Shown one piece after another: positions 11,961 through 20,659 of a stretch of 64,000 bases of DNA. The notes under the pieces are model-generated. The model saw only the letters and a program-made list of their open reading frames with translations, ran no database searches and was not told the DNA's origin. Origin of the DNA: Rhizophlyctis rosea. Taxonomy: Eukaryota > Chytridiomycota > Chytridiomycetes > Rhizophlyctidales > Rhizophlyctidaceae. Made by a program: the position numbers and the translations under genes. The stretch is taken from the NCBI GenBank assembly GCA_027596075.1, contig JADGJC010000129.1:1-64000 (forward strand), given 5' to 3'. Position 1 is the first letter of the stretch. Every line of letters begins with the position of its first letter.

Positions 11961-12171
11961 GAATGTGATACCTGTTTGATGTGGGAAGGGAGACAGTTAA
12001 CGAGCTGATTAACGCGTGCACCTTTTGCCCAGTGCGGTCCCAGGCTTCAATTTTGTTGTGTGGCTGTGCCGTCAGTGTACGTCAGCAAACAATTGGTGGT
12101 TGCCATGTTTATAATATTTACTCATTCACTGACGTACTTTCCCATCCCGCAAAATACTACGGTCAAATCGA
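11961..12171. other. Intergenic
   Basis: Upstream side of the small hypothetical gene. No motif or gene is seen. Confidence 0.4.
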
Positions 12172-12332
12172 CCCGTCAAATCAACATCCACATCCTCATC
12201 CATCATCAAACAATGATTGTCGACCTCCACTAGACAATCCACCACCCACCATCACCCGCCTCCTCCTTCACATTCCCCTCCTTCCCCACTGCACCTTCCT
12301 TCTTCTTCACCTCTAACAACCAGCGGAAGCCA
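12172..12332 (-). pseudogene. Inverted relic of the HLTF-like gene's 3' coding end
   Basis: Read on the minus strand, this interval matches the last about 145 bp of helicase coding sequence (about 10895-11040), with substitutions and indels. Shared blocks are CTTCCGCYGGTTG, then GGTGCAGTG, then AAGGAGGGG with ATGTGAAGG, then GATGTGGATGTTGATTTGAC, in the same order. Indels and stops make it non-coding. It lies head-on to the neighbouring direct copy of the helicase 3' UTR, so the duplicated block was broken and its coding part inverted, or the pieces arrived separately. The similarity is visible by eye; percent identity was not computed. Confidence 0.7.
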
Positions 12333-12375
12333 GAATGTGTCGGGACATTTCAATAGTGTAGATGAATTGTTGTAA

Positions 12376-12460
12376 TTGTTGATCGTGTAGATAGATTGTG
12401 GATAGTTTTAGTGTACTTTAGCAGTTTGTATATATATATAGGTCCAGTGTTGTAGGAATG
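12376..12460 (+). repeat. Diverged direct copy of the helicase 3' UTR
   Basis: Starting TTGTTGATCGTGTAGATAGA, this parallels the true 3' UTR at 11061-11146 in the same direction, including the later TTTGTATATATATATAGG / TTGTAGATATATCTGTG portion and the GTTGTAGGAATG / GTTGTAATG end. Confidence 0.6.
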
Positions 12461-12549
12461 CGTATAAGTTTGATCTCTCTATTTGAAGGCCACCAACGAC
12501 TTGCTACATCTAGATGTCACTACCATCTTCACCTTCACCAAACTCGATC

Positions 12550-13728
12550 TCATACAACATGCTCAACCCCACCACACCATACTCTCCTAACCTTCTTCGT
12601 ATCCCTAATATCCACCAAAGGATTTCCCTCTACCAACACCAAATCCGCCCTCTTCCCCACCTCCACCTTCCCCCGATCCTCCATCCCAAACACCCTAGCA
12701 GCCTCACACGTAGCCCCTCTGACAACATCCAAATTCGACACCCCAGCCTCACAAAGCAACGAAAACTCCTCATGCAAACTCTCCCCATGCCGTACCACAA
12801 ACGGGAAGTTGAGATCAGCACACGCGTCAGTACCACACAGTATTGGTACACCGGCTTCATACATCGCACTAACGCTACTCCTACTCGGTGCACCCTCCTT
12901 CGTTGACATCCCCCCCGTCATGGCACTATGAACCGTCAAAGTAGGTACACAAATGATTCCTTTCTCTTTCAGCCTCTTCACCGTCCCCTCCTCCAAACCC
13001 TTATCCATCGGCACATGCGTAACAACATCAACACCCGCCTCAATCGCCATACAATACGTCGCGTCCGTCACCGCATGCGCAATAGTCATCTTGCCCCTCC
13101 TCCTAGCTTCCCGAACCACGGCATCAACAACCTCCTGACTCGGTCCCGGTATGTCCGTAATGATCTTAATGTAGTCACATCCACCCTCCACATTAGAGTT
13201 CACGAATTCTGCAGCCTCGTCTGGTCCCGTGAGGAGCTTGTCGGCGGGGAAGGAAAAGAGGTGGCTGTGTTTGCTTCCCGGGACGGTAGCGGGCATACCG
13301 GCTGCTTTGATGTCTGGTAATCCCTCGCGTGCGGCGGTGGATTTGAGGGAGGACATGAGGGGTAGGTTTGGGTTTCCCATGTCTAAGGCGGTTGTGACGC
13401 CGTGTTTGAGGAAAGAGTGGAGGTGGGAGGGGTTGTCGATGTGGACGTGACAGTCGATGAGGCCGGGGAGGAGGACGTGGTTTGTGCCGTTGATGGTGTG
13501 GGTTGCGGTGGATGGGTCTGTGTTTGTTATTAGGCCGTTTTCGATGACGATTGTGGTTGGTGGGCTTAGGTCGGTGCCGGTGAAGACGCGGACGTTTTTG
13601 ATGGCGGTTTTGGGGTGGGATGTCATGGCTTGGACTGGGTTTCGATGACCGGGGGTGCTGTTTGAGAAAGAAGTCTTGAATTTGGATAGTTGGAAGAAAG
13701 TGATCGAAATGATTAGCAGGGCAAGCAC
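12550..13728 (-). CDS. Amidohydrolase-family metal-dependent hydrolase
   Basis: Single-exon gene for a 392-residue TIM-barrel amidohydrolase of the imidazolonepropionase/prolidase-like branch. The visible metal and catalytic landmarks are: HxH in LLPGLIDCHVHID (near residue 94), the Lys that is usually carbamylated in CDYIKIITD, His in MTIAHAV, His in VDVVTHVPM, and Asp in VPILCGTDAC. A closing beta-sandwich segment (GKVEVGKRADLVLVEGNPL) is also present. Most members hydrolyse cyclic amides, dipeptides or related C-N bonds; the substrate here cannot be told. The N-terminus MLALLIISITFFQLSKF is hydrophobic, so the protein may be secreted or anchored. A later Met (MTSHPKTAIK, residue 35) would give the plain cytosolic length. 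It is intronless among intron-rich neighbours, which allows but does not prove acquisition by transfer. A fragment of its 3' end lies at 14.5 kb. Confidence 0.92.
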   Translation of the reverse strand: MLALLIISITFFQLSKFKTSFSNSTPGHRNPVQAMTSHPKTAIKNVRVFTGTDLSPPTTIVIENGLITNTDPSTATHTINGTNHVLLPGLIDCHVHIDNPSHLHSFLKHGVTTALDMGNPNLPLMSSLKSTAAREGLPDIKAAGMPATVPGSKHSHLFSFPADKLLTGPDEAAEFVNSNVEGGCDYIKIITDIPGPSQEVVDAVVREARRRGKMTIAHAVTDATYCMAIEAGVDVVTHVPMDKGLEEGTVKRLKEKGIICVPTLTVHSAMTGGMSTKEGAPSRSSVSAMYEAGVPILCGTDACADLNFPFVVRHGESLHEEFSLLCEAGVSNLDVVRGATCEAARVFGMEDRGKVEVGKRADLVLVEGNPLVDIRDTKKVRRVWCGGVEHVV

Positions 13729-14469
13729 GGCGTTTCGCCGACTTTATGTGATTTTGAGTCATCGGGCCGACTGACATGGTTCAGAGACTTTGCGCAGCTC
13801 CATTGTAATTACGCGATACGGCGGGGAAATAGTTTTCCCATAGTAAATGACCACGTACCTACATACGTGGTCGTGTTCCGAACCACGTACATCTTGCAAA
13901 ACCGGCGCGTGAAAACGCGGTGCGCAAAGTCTTTACATGGGCTGTGGAAGTACGGATAACGCGTTGGACCCGGCCCAGTGCAGCGACGTGGTCCATTTTC
14001 ACGGGCTGCGGACGGCGTGCCGCGACTTCCCTACTTCCGCAACCGTCAGGACCCATGGGTCTGGTCGATCATCCGAAAATAAGAGTAAAACTAAACCAAT
14101 CCTCACTGGTCTCCGTTACGTCTGCAACCAAAATACCAGCTTTGAACTTCCAAAAACCAACAAAGTATGGGCCAACCTCATAGTTTTGACGATTATGTGT
14201 GTCCTACGGTCTCGAATATGAAGTAGAGTGTTACTGCGTTGCACCAGAACCTCCTCCCAAGGCATGGTCCCCCCCCACCTCGGGACTGTTTCATCACTAA
14301 CCGCACAAGGCCCTTACAAACTCCGGCAATCGACATCCTGAAGTTCCCAACCCCACCCAAGCCCCAGTCCACCCCTCCACCTCAACCGGATACTCCCACA
14401 TTGGTTGAAGAGGGGTGCCTTACCAATAATGAGTGAAAGACAACATTTCATCGAAACTTGCGCTTCTTG
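13729..14469. other. Gene-free stretch
   Basis: Upstream region of the amidohydrolase gene. A short inverted motif, ACCACGTA/TACGTGGT, occurs several times near 13848-13890. Only short ORFs without recognisable similarity are present. Confidence 0.4.
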
Positions 14470-14600
14470 TAAATACCCCGCCATGGTTGATATCAGGGAT
14501 AGAAAAAAGGTTAGGAGAGTATGGTTTTGGTGGGGGTTGAGCATGTCATATAGGATTGATTTCAGTGAAGCTGAAAGATTGCACTGGCATTTGTACTTTT
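14470..14600 (+). pseudogene. Relic of the amidohydrolase 3' end, inverted
   Basis: The plus strand from about 14480 reads VDIRDRKKVRRVW, against VDIRDTKKVRRVW at the C-terminus of the amidohydrolase (minus strand, about 12555-12600). The match continues at the nucleotide level past the stop: AAGGTTAGGAGAGTATGG, then GGGTTGAGCATGT, then GTGAAGSTGAAAGAT-type sequence. It is a fragment of about 130 bp, in the opposite orientation and about 1.9 kb away. Confidence 0.7.
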
Positions 14601-14741
14601 GAAAACAAAATATCACACCAAGACGCTTGAAATTGGACAAAGACATATAAGCACATAGCAAGCAAAAGCGTTATTTACATATTTACATAGAGTGATTTTC
14701 AGCTACATCCCGAGACTTTGGTGTCTTACTGCAATGGCAAT

Positions 14742-15254
14742 CTAGATAGTGGCCAAGAACGCAAAGCCTACAATCGACAAGACGGTTCTGATCGCATGGT
14801 TGGTACCCCATTTGGTCATGATGCTGGATGCTTGCTCGGCGGTCAAGACTTCTTTCTTGTCCATCAAACGCTCATAGTGAGGTCTGATAAGCAACAAAGT
14901 GACAAGAAGCATGGCCGCGAAGAGCCCGCATGGCACGTAGAGAAGTGGTTGGTTGCTGACGTAGGCGTAACCGCCTGCAGTGAAAGCGGTGATGACCGCT
15001 AGGGGTGCTTGGAGTCTCAAGGCACGTGGGAAGGTGGTCTGGTGTTGGGGTGTGAGTTGAGCATGGATATTGTGATTCACGTTATAACGTACTTGAAACT
15101 CTCCCCTTGCAGTCTCTGCAGGGCGTTCAGCACGCGCTGGGACTTCGGCGACCGTGATGTAGAGGGCTGCTCCTGTAAACAATCCCGCACCCAGGAGGGA
15201 TACGGCGCGTAGCGTTCTGACAAGCGGTGGCAAGCCGATTTGGATTGTGGACAT
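14742..15254 (-). CDS. DUF1772-like small membrane protein
   Basis: 152-residue integral membrane protein with four predicted helices: LLGAGLFTGAALYITVAEVP, PLAVITAFTAGGYAYV, LLYVPCGLFAAMLLVTLLLI and TVLSIVGFAFLATI. The pattern of an early Gly-rich helix, FPRALRLQAPLAV, RPHYERLMDKK and WGTNHAIRTVLS matches the DUF1772 (anthrone-oxygenase-like) family. Some members act in fungal secondary metabolism, but most have no known role and no cluster surrounds this one. A 54-bp GT-AG intron at 15039-15092 lies between ARGEFQ and TTFPRAL. Its length is a multiple of three and it has no stop, so retention would also be in frame; the family alignment favours removal. The start is the ATG at 15252-15254. 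Confidence 0.82.
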   Translation of the reverse strand: MSTIQIGLPPLVRTLRAVSLLGAGLFTGAALYITVAEVPARAERPAETARGEFQVRYNVNHNIHAQLTPQHQTTFPRALRLQAPLAVITAFTAGGYAYVSNQPLLYVPCGLFAAMLLVTLLLIRPHYERLMDKKEVLTAEQASSIMTKWGTNHAIRTVLSIVGFAFLATI

Positions 15255-16719
15255 TGTTATATGGTATTTGTGAAATATCGTGAGCGATGAGATGGCGGGA
15301 GTATTTGACAGGTTGAACTGGTTGTGTCTGCTTTTATTGTTGGTGCTGGCACACCTGCAGTGTGCACCCATCAAACACCATGTTCCATGTTGGTGGCCCA
15401 GTGATATTGCGACATGTCTGCGGTTATGTAATGTTGCGTGTCACAGCAGGTCAGCAACAGCTGATCACAATCATGATCAATGAAATGGACACTCCTCCCC
15501 CTCGCTGGTTCCACTGCTCATTCCGGACATTTCAGCAAGTGAACATCTCCGTCTCGCAACTTTACCCGCCGCATATGATAACAACACTACCTTCGCAACT
15601 TTCACCACATCGAATATTAGTTTACAGTTATCTGATCAGTCCATAACATTTTCCACGTCTGGCCCACTCTCGGGAACTGCGCAAATATTTGCTTAGTCAT
15701 CCAGATTGGTATGAGCCAAACAACAGCATCGTCAGCAGACACGCCTTGTCAAAACACCTAAACCTACTCTGTCTACTTGTCCTTTTATTTTTCCTCTACC
15801 CTCCTCCCAGTACCCTTTCATCATTCGAGGGTTTTTCTAGCTCCGTCAATCCTCCGATTGAGATTAGCGCTGCCTTTCAATATACAGTCTTCCCAAACAA
15901 AAGGTGAGTGACTTGCTAGCAAGTAAAACTGTGGGGCAGGTGATTGGGCGATCTGTCCGAATGAATGGATGGCCCTTCGAGGGTCGTGATGGGGGAACCC
16001 CCAAGATCCCTAAATCCCCGATGCTTTCGACGTGTTCTAAATCCCTATTGTTCCCTTCATAGATACCTTCACCCTCGTTTCTCAACGGAACCCTCATATA
16101 TCCCCTGATAAAATCCCCACCTTCTCCCCCCTCTTTGCCCCGAAAAGTGCACTCCGTCCATCATTCGCGCAAGGACAATCGGGGATTCGTTACGAATCAT
16201 ATCCTTCGACACCAACCCTCATCTTGAATAACTGCCATCGGGTCCATCCGGTTTTTGCGGGCTCACTACCTCAAAGCAGCGATCACGTATCCTATGTACT
16301 CCTGTGCGCCTCATTAGGGAGACTTCGCTTATTAGTTGTTCGTGAGCGGGTCATTTACTGTCTTCATTTGTCGATACCCCACGGTGGAACCTATCTACGG
16401 AGCTGCGCCATTACCCTTGTTGCTTCATCTCCTTCCCTCGTTTGCGGCGACTTTACCGTGACTAGCCGCACGTAGCCGGTATGTATCAACGTTTGATCTT
16501 GTCTTCATTCATGTCATTCACGTGTATCTTACCATCGATGGCCATGAATACTAATTATGTTCCAAATGTTTTCACTCGCATCAGACTACAACGTCTTCCG
16601 TACGTTCGGCAGAGATACCCGCAATATCCTCATACGTATCGACGTCACGGCCGTTTGGTGTCACCCAACGGGTTCGGTATCCAACTCCATCATCTCAAAC
16701 AGCAACGGCATCGTTCATC
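15255..16719. promoter_or_regulatory. Long divergent leader/promoter region
   Basis: 1.46 kb between DUF1772 (-) and the zinc-finger gene (+). It is pyrimidine-rich towards the zinc-finger gene. Open frames from ATGs at 16481 and 16557 run past the assigned zinc-finger start at 16720 in other frames, so if transcription begins far upstream they would act as overlapping upstream ORFs. Confidence 0.45.
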
Positions 16720-18316
16720 ATGGAAACCGCAGAGGCATTACCAAACGCTGACTACCGTGCTGTCGAACAAACAGCTCTCAAGAATGGCCTTCCCATCCAA
16801 ATGCATCTGACAACGGCATCGCCACTTCCAATGCATCCGGCATCTGTGCCAATGGACTGGCGGGCGAAAGATGCAATCTCTCGAATGGATATGCTACACG
16901 AAGGTGTCGGCTTCGTCCCTCCTGTCAATGCCCCAACCATGCCGGTTGCTGCCGCCGCCGATCCAGACTCGCTACGATTCCCCGCTGAACATCCCGAACC
17001 CCACGTACCGCCAGCCAAAACTCGCCGTGGACTGGACAAGAATTGGCATCCGAAATACGTTTGCCACTCACCTGGATGCAACAAGACTTTTACAACAAGG
17101 TAAACGACTGAAGCATTGCGTCTCACGTCCTTCTTAACATGGACTGACTTCCTTCTGCCATAACAGCGCCCACCTTTCTAGACACGTCAAACTCCACATG
17201 GGCATCAAACCTCATAGATGTCCAATCCCGGACTGCGGCAAGGGCTTCGCTAGAAGAGACAACATGATGGTACACTACCGAGCTCACACCCGAAAACTGG
17301 GCCTGACAGCAGCAAACAAGGAACCCGCACCAACGCGGTATAGAAATCCAGCAACAACAGCCGTACGAGGTCGCCAACCATCATACCATCCTCCTCCCGA
17401 ACACGCATACGGCAACTACTACCCCCAAGAACCATACGGCTACTACCCCTACGAAGGACCAGGCAACTACACATTCAGCCCACGACCAGCTCGAAACATG
17501 GTCGGATACCCCGGCGCCCACCAACTCTACGAAATGCACGGCCCCTCAGCCTACACACCCCGCGGCAGCCTCTCCTACGCCCAACGCATGCAAATGATGG
17601 AACAATGGCACCAACTCGGTGGGTCGCAAGCCGGATCACCCCCAGCTGGAATGATACCCGACCAACCACACCCCAACCCACACCCACACCTCGCTCACGG
17701 TCCGCTCCCGTCAACTCCGCACTCCAACCAGGCGTCACAGGGTATTAAGATGGAACAGCAGCAGCAGCAACAACAACAACAACCGGATCTTGAGGGGTCT
17801 TTGGAGAATTATGCGTTGCCGATTGCGACGGAGGCGGGGAGTGCGCCGCCGTTTTCGTATCATTCGTTGATTGCGAGTCCGCATGCGCAGGCGCATTCCA
17901 GTGGACAGCAGAGGTGGGGTCCGTCTAGTGCGACGGGGATGGAGGGGTATCAGCAGGGGGAGGGGGAGGGTGTTGGTGTTGCTGTTGAGTCCGACGTACC
18001 GTTCGTTGCTCATCCTACTGCGGCGGAGTCGGGTGACGCTCCTACTGAAGAACCGTCGGTGGAGACTGTTGGGGATGTTGAGGCTTCTGCTTTGCCTCCG
18101 GCGCCCATGGAGGGCGATATGGTGGATGGTACCGTTGCGGGCGCGGGGGATGAGGCGGTTGAACGGAGTTTATCGGAAAGCGTGACGCCCCCATCACCTA
18201 CTTCTCAACTGCAACAAGCGTACACGAACTACCCCAGCGAGTCGATCGACGTGCAGAATGAGGGTGATGGGGAGGTCGGGGCGTTGGATGGTGGGAATGA
18301 CTTGGTGCAGTTTTAG
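16720..18316 (+). CDS. C2H2 zinc-finger transcription factor
   Basis: 509-residue protein in two exons (16720-17099 and 17167-18316). The intron falls inside the first finger. Two tandem C2H2 fingers occupy about residues 114-170: YVCHSPGCNKTF...HLSRHVKLH, linker MGIKPH, then RCPIPDCGKGF...NMMVHYRAH. The C-x4-C spacing with a GCNKTF / DCGKGFARRDN core is typical of fungal sequence-specific DNA-binding regulators. The fingers are preceded by an Ala/Pro-rich N-terminus and followed by Tyr/Pro/Gly-rich sequence, a glutamine run (about nine Q near residue 320) and an acidic tail, as expected of activation regions. The targets are unknown. The start METAEALPN is the first in-frame ATG; an additional 5' exon cannot be excluded. 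Confidence 0.85.
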
Positions 18317-18876
18317 GGGGATGTATGATGGTAATTGGTGATTTGTCCATGATGAGTGGTGGATGGGATTTGTGTGGAACATTTTAGGGCGGTTGTAGGG
18401 ACTTCTATTTATTTCTAGGAGGTGGGATAGGTGGGTTTCCCCCTCTTGCTAGACCCGAGAGGGAACCTGCTGAGGGGGAAATTTGGGGGTGGCGGGTTCT
18501 TTCTTGGTTAGAACAAGAATGTTTTAGCCTGCGATCACATTGTAATGTAGACTTGCGGTTTCATAATATGTACAGATGGTTTGCTCGTGATTGCTCATTT
18601 TCGATCAGTTCGAAGGTGACTGCCTTTTTTTGTTTTGACGAGACATGTGGTGACGGTAACATCTGTACACTGCTCGCACTCAGAGATGAAATTATGCGAT
18701 TCATTATTGACAATAAGGCGTCTCCTTTGCACCTGCTTGATACTACCAATACGAAAACCCACCGACAGCAACGCACATCCAGTATACTTTCATCAGCAGC
18801 AACAGCACCTGCACGGCATGTAACTACAAGGACTTCCTACTTTGCAATTCCCTCTCGTCCGCCTACACGCCCAGCC
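18317..18876. other. Convergent intergenic region
   Basis: Shared 3' territory of the zinc-finger gene (+) and the RING-ubiquitin-like gene (-). No gene is seen. Confidence 0.45.
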
Positions 18877-20052
18877 CTAACATCCCCTCACTCTAACGTT
18901 TGCATTGATCATTGAGAATTCGAGCATGTTGTAGTCGTCAAAGGTGCGATGATCATCCAAAAGTTTTCCTCCAAATTCCCAAAACACGTCATGTGGGTGT
19001 CCCATCTTGCTAATGATATTCTTAGCGGCCCCGATTGTGTGCTTGGAGGTCACTGAGAAAGGAATGCGTTTGCGGCCGAGGATGCAGGTCATGGGCATGC
19101 GTGGCAATTTGGTTGGGTTGGTGATGTTGTGTAGGAATCGCTTGGTGTTGAGGGGTTGCAGGAAGCGCCAAATGGTTTCGACCTGGTGTTTGTGGGGTTT
19201 GTCGGTTGAGTGAGTGGATGATGACTGGGTGAGGAAAGAAACGATACGCACCTCGCAGTTGTTGCATCTGTTGCCGCATTTGCAATTCATGATGCAGTGC
19301 CCGTGGAAGGCATGCTGGATTTGGTGGATGAAGTGAGTGAGTGATCGTTCCTATGTATCCTCTCAGACATGCGAGGTTCAATACATACTTCACATGTTCC
19401 ATGGACGATGAAACAGTTCGTTATATCAGCTTCCGAATTTGCTTCACACTTTGCACCTTCATAATTAGACAGGATCATTTACTTTCTGTGAATGGGAGAC
19501 AGCACATAACATATGGGAAACATACATGCGACCATCAGCGAGTTTCCACAGAGAAGACATTCGGTCTCGGTGGAGTTGAGGAGCTCAATATCATGCTCAC
19601 TGGTATCTTTCGATAGAGTAGGTTTCAGAATTGTATTTGTGGGGTACGTTGGATGAAGTCTTACCTTTCCAGTTGGTTGGCCTCCCTCCATGCCGAGCTG
19701 GTTCTTCTCCTTTCATGTTCCAGATGTCCAATGGGGGCTTCTCTCCAAAGTGTAGCTCATACGCCGCCAACATCATCGTTCTCCTCTTCTCTCTGGCTGC
19801 TTCATCTTCACCTCCATCGGGGTCATGGTGAATGTCCATATCAATGTCGCGCAAAAATTGCTGGTAGGCGCGGGTGTCGAGGATGTGCTGATGCCAGCAC
19901 TCATCAATCAATGGTGACGCAGAGAGAAACTTGGCGTCCGTGTCCTGCAATTGGGTTTTCAGGACTAGGAAGCATTTGTATTCATGGATGAAACGGGAGG
20001 GTGCATTGGAATCGGAGCGCTTGATGCGTTGCTCGAGAGTTGTGAGGTCCAT
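18877..20052 (-). CDS. WHxHILDT domain - RING-H2 - ubiquitin-like protein, paralogue A
   Basis: 301 residues from five exons: 19665-20052, 19526-19606, 19389-19456, 19252-19314 and 18877-19182 (minus strand). N-terminal domain (about 1-110): KFLSASPLIDECWHQHILDT, then [19 protein letters not shown], then AAYELHFGEKPPLDIW. It resembles the WH-rich motif of GRDP/DUF1399-type proteins, but I cannot name it securely. RING-H2-like region (146-200): CLLC, CAKC, then C-E-H-AF-H-GH-C, ending CGNRC and CNNC, with the C-x-H-x2-H-x2-C core intact. C-terminal ubiquitin-like domain (about 229-301) starts MPMTCILGRKRIPFSVTSKH and ends VRVRGC, so the Gly-Gly is lost and the Ile44 region is altered (FWEFGGKLLDD). 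It is probably a ubiquitin ligase with a ubiquitin-like tail. Sequence before the ATG continues in frame (KIDHVLN) and resembles paralogue B, so a short 5' exon is probably missing from this model. Confidence 0.75.
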
Positions 20053-20659
20053 GTTGAGGACATGGTCGATCTTGTTTGCTACAGTGTGGTTGGTAGTGGG
20101 TCATATTAACGGCCTATACTGCGTGTGCAACGAGGAAGTGGGAAGAGACTGGGAAATTACAGCACATTTAAGAACATTTATGGTAGTCAACGGAATCGCT
20201 GCGCTAGTGGACAAGACTGAAACCATGGGAATGCGAAAGTTTTGCGTTGTTCGATGATGCAGGTTGGCCATGCCCGGGGTGGGACCCTGACTGGGACCCT
20301 CGCGCGCTTCTTTGTCTTGTCTGAACTTAATTCAGCTTTTGATCCTGCCAGCATCATCGACTTCCAGCCCTTCTTCACCATTCGTCTGCTGTAATGTTGA
20401 TTGTGTTTGAAACGACTTATATTTCAGCCTTTCGCCGTGTTGCGTCATTCACACAACAAACACAAATTCGCTCCACATGGGATGAGTCATCGAACAGTTG
20501 TGCATCCATACGCACATTACGCTACTGCGATACTATTACAAAACTTTATACAACAATCTTTAAATGAAACTCTATCAAATCAACGTTTACAACCATATCC
20601 CAGAAGTCCAAACCCCTAGAATCACAAGAGCGGCATCTGCACCACCCCACCATCACCAA
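20053..20659. other. Intergenic between the tandem paralogues
   Basis: Promoter and 5' region of paralogue A and 3' region of paralogue B. A GTAATTTCC donor near 20160 and a CTGTAG acceptor near 20080 mark a probable 5' intron of paralogue A. Confidence 0.4.
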
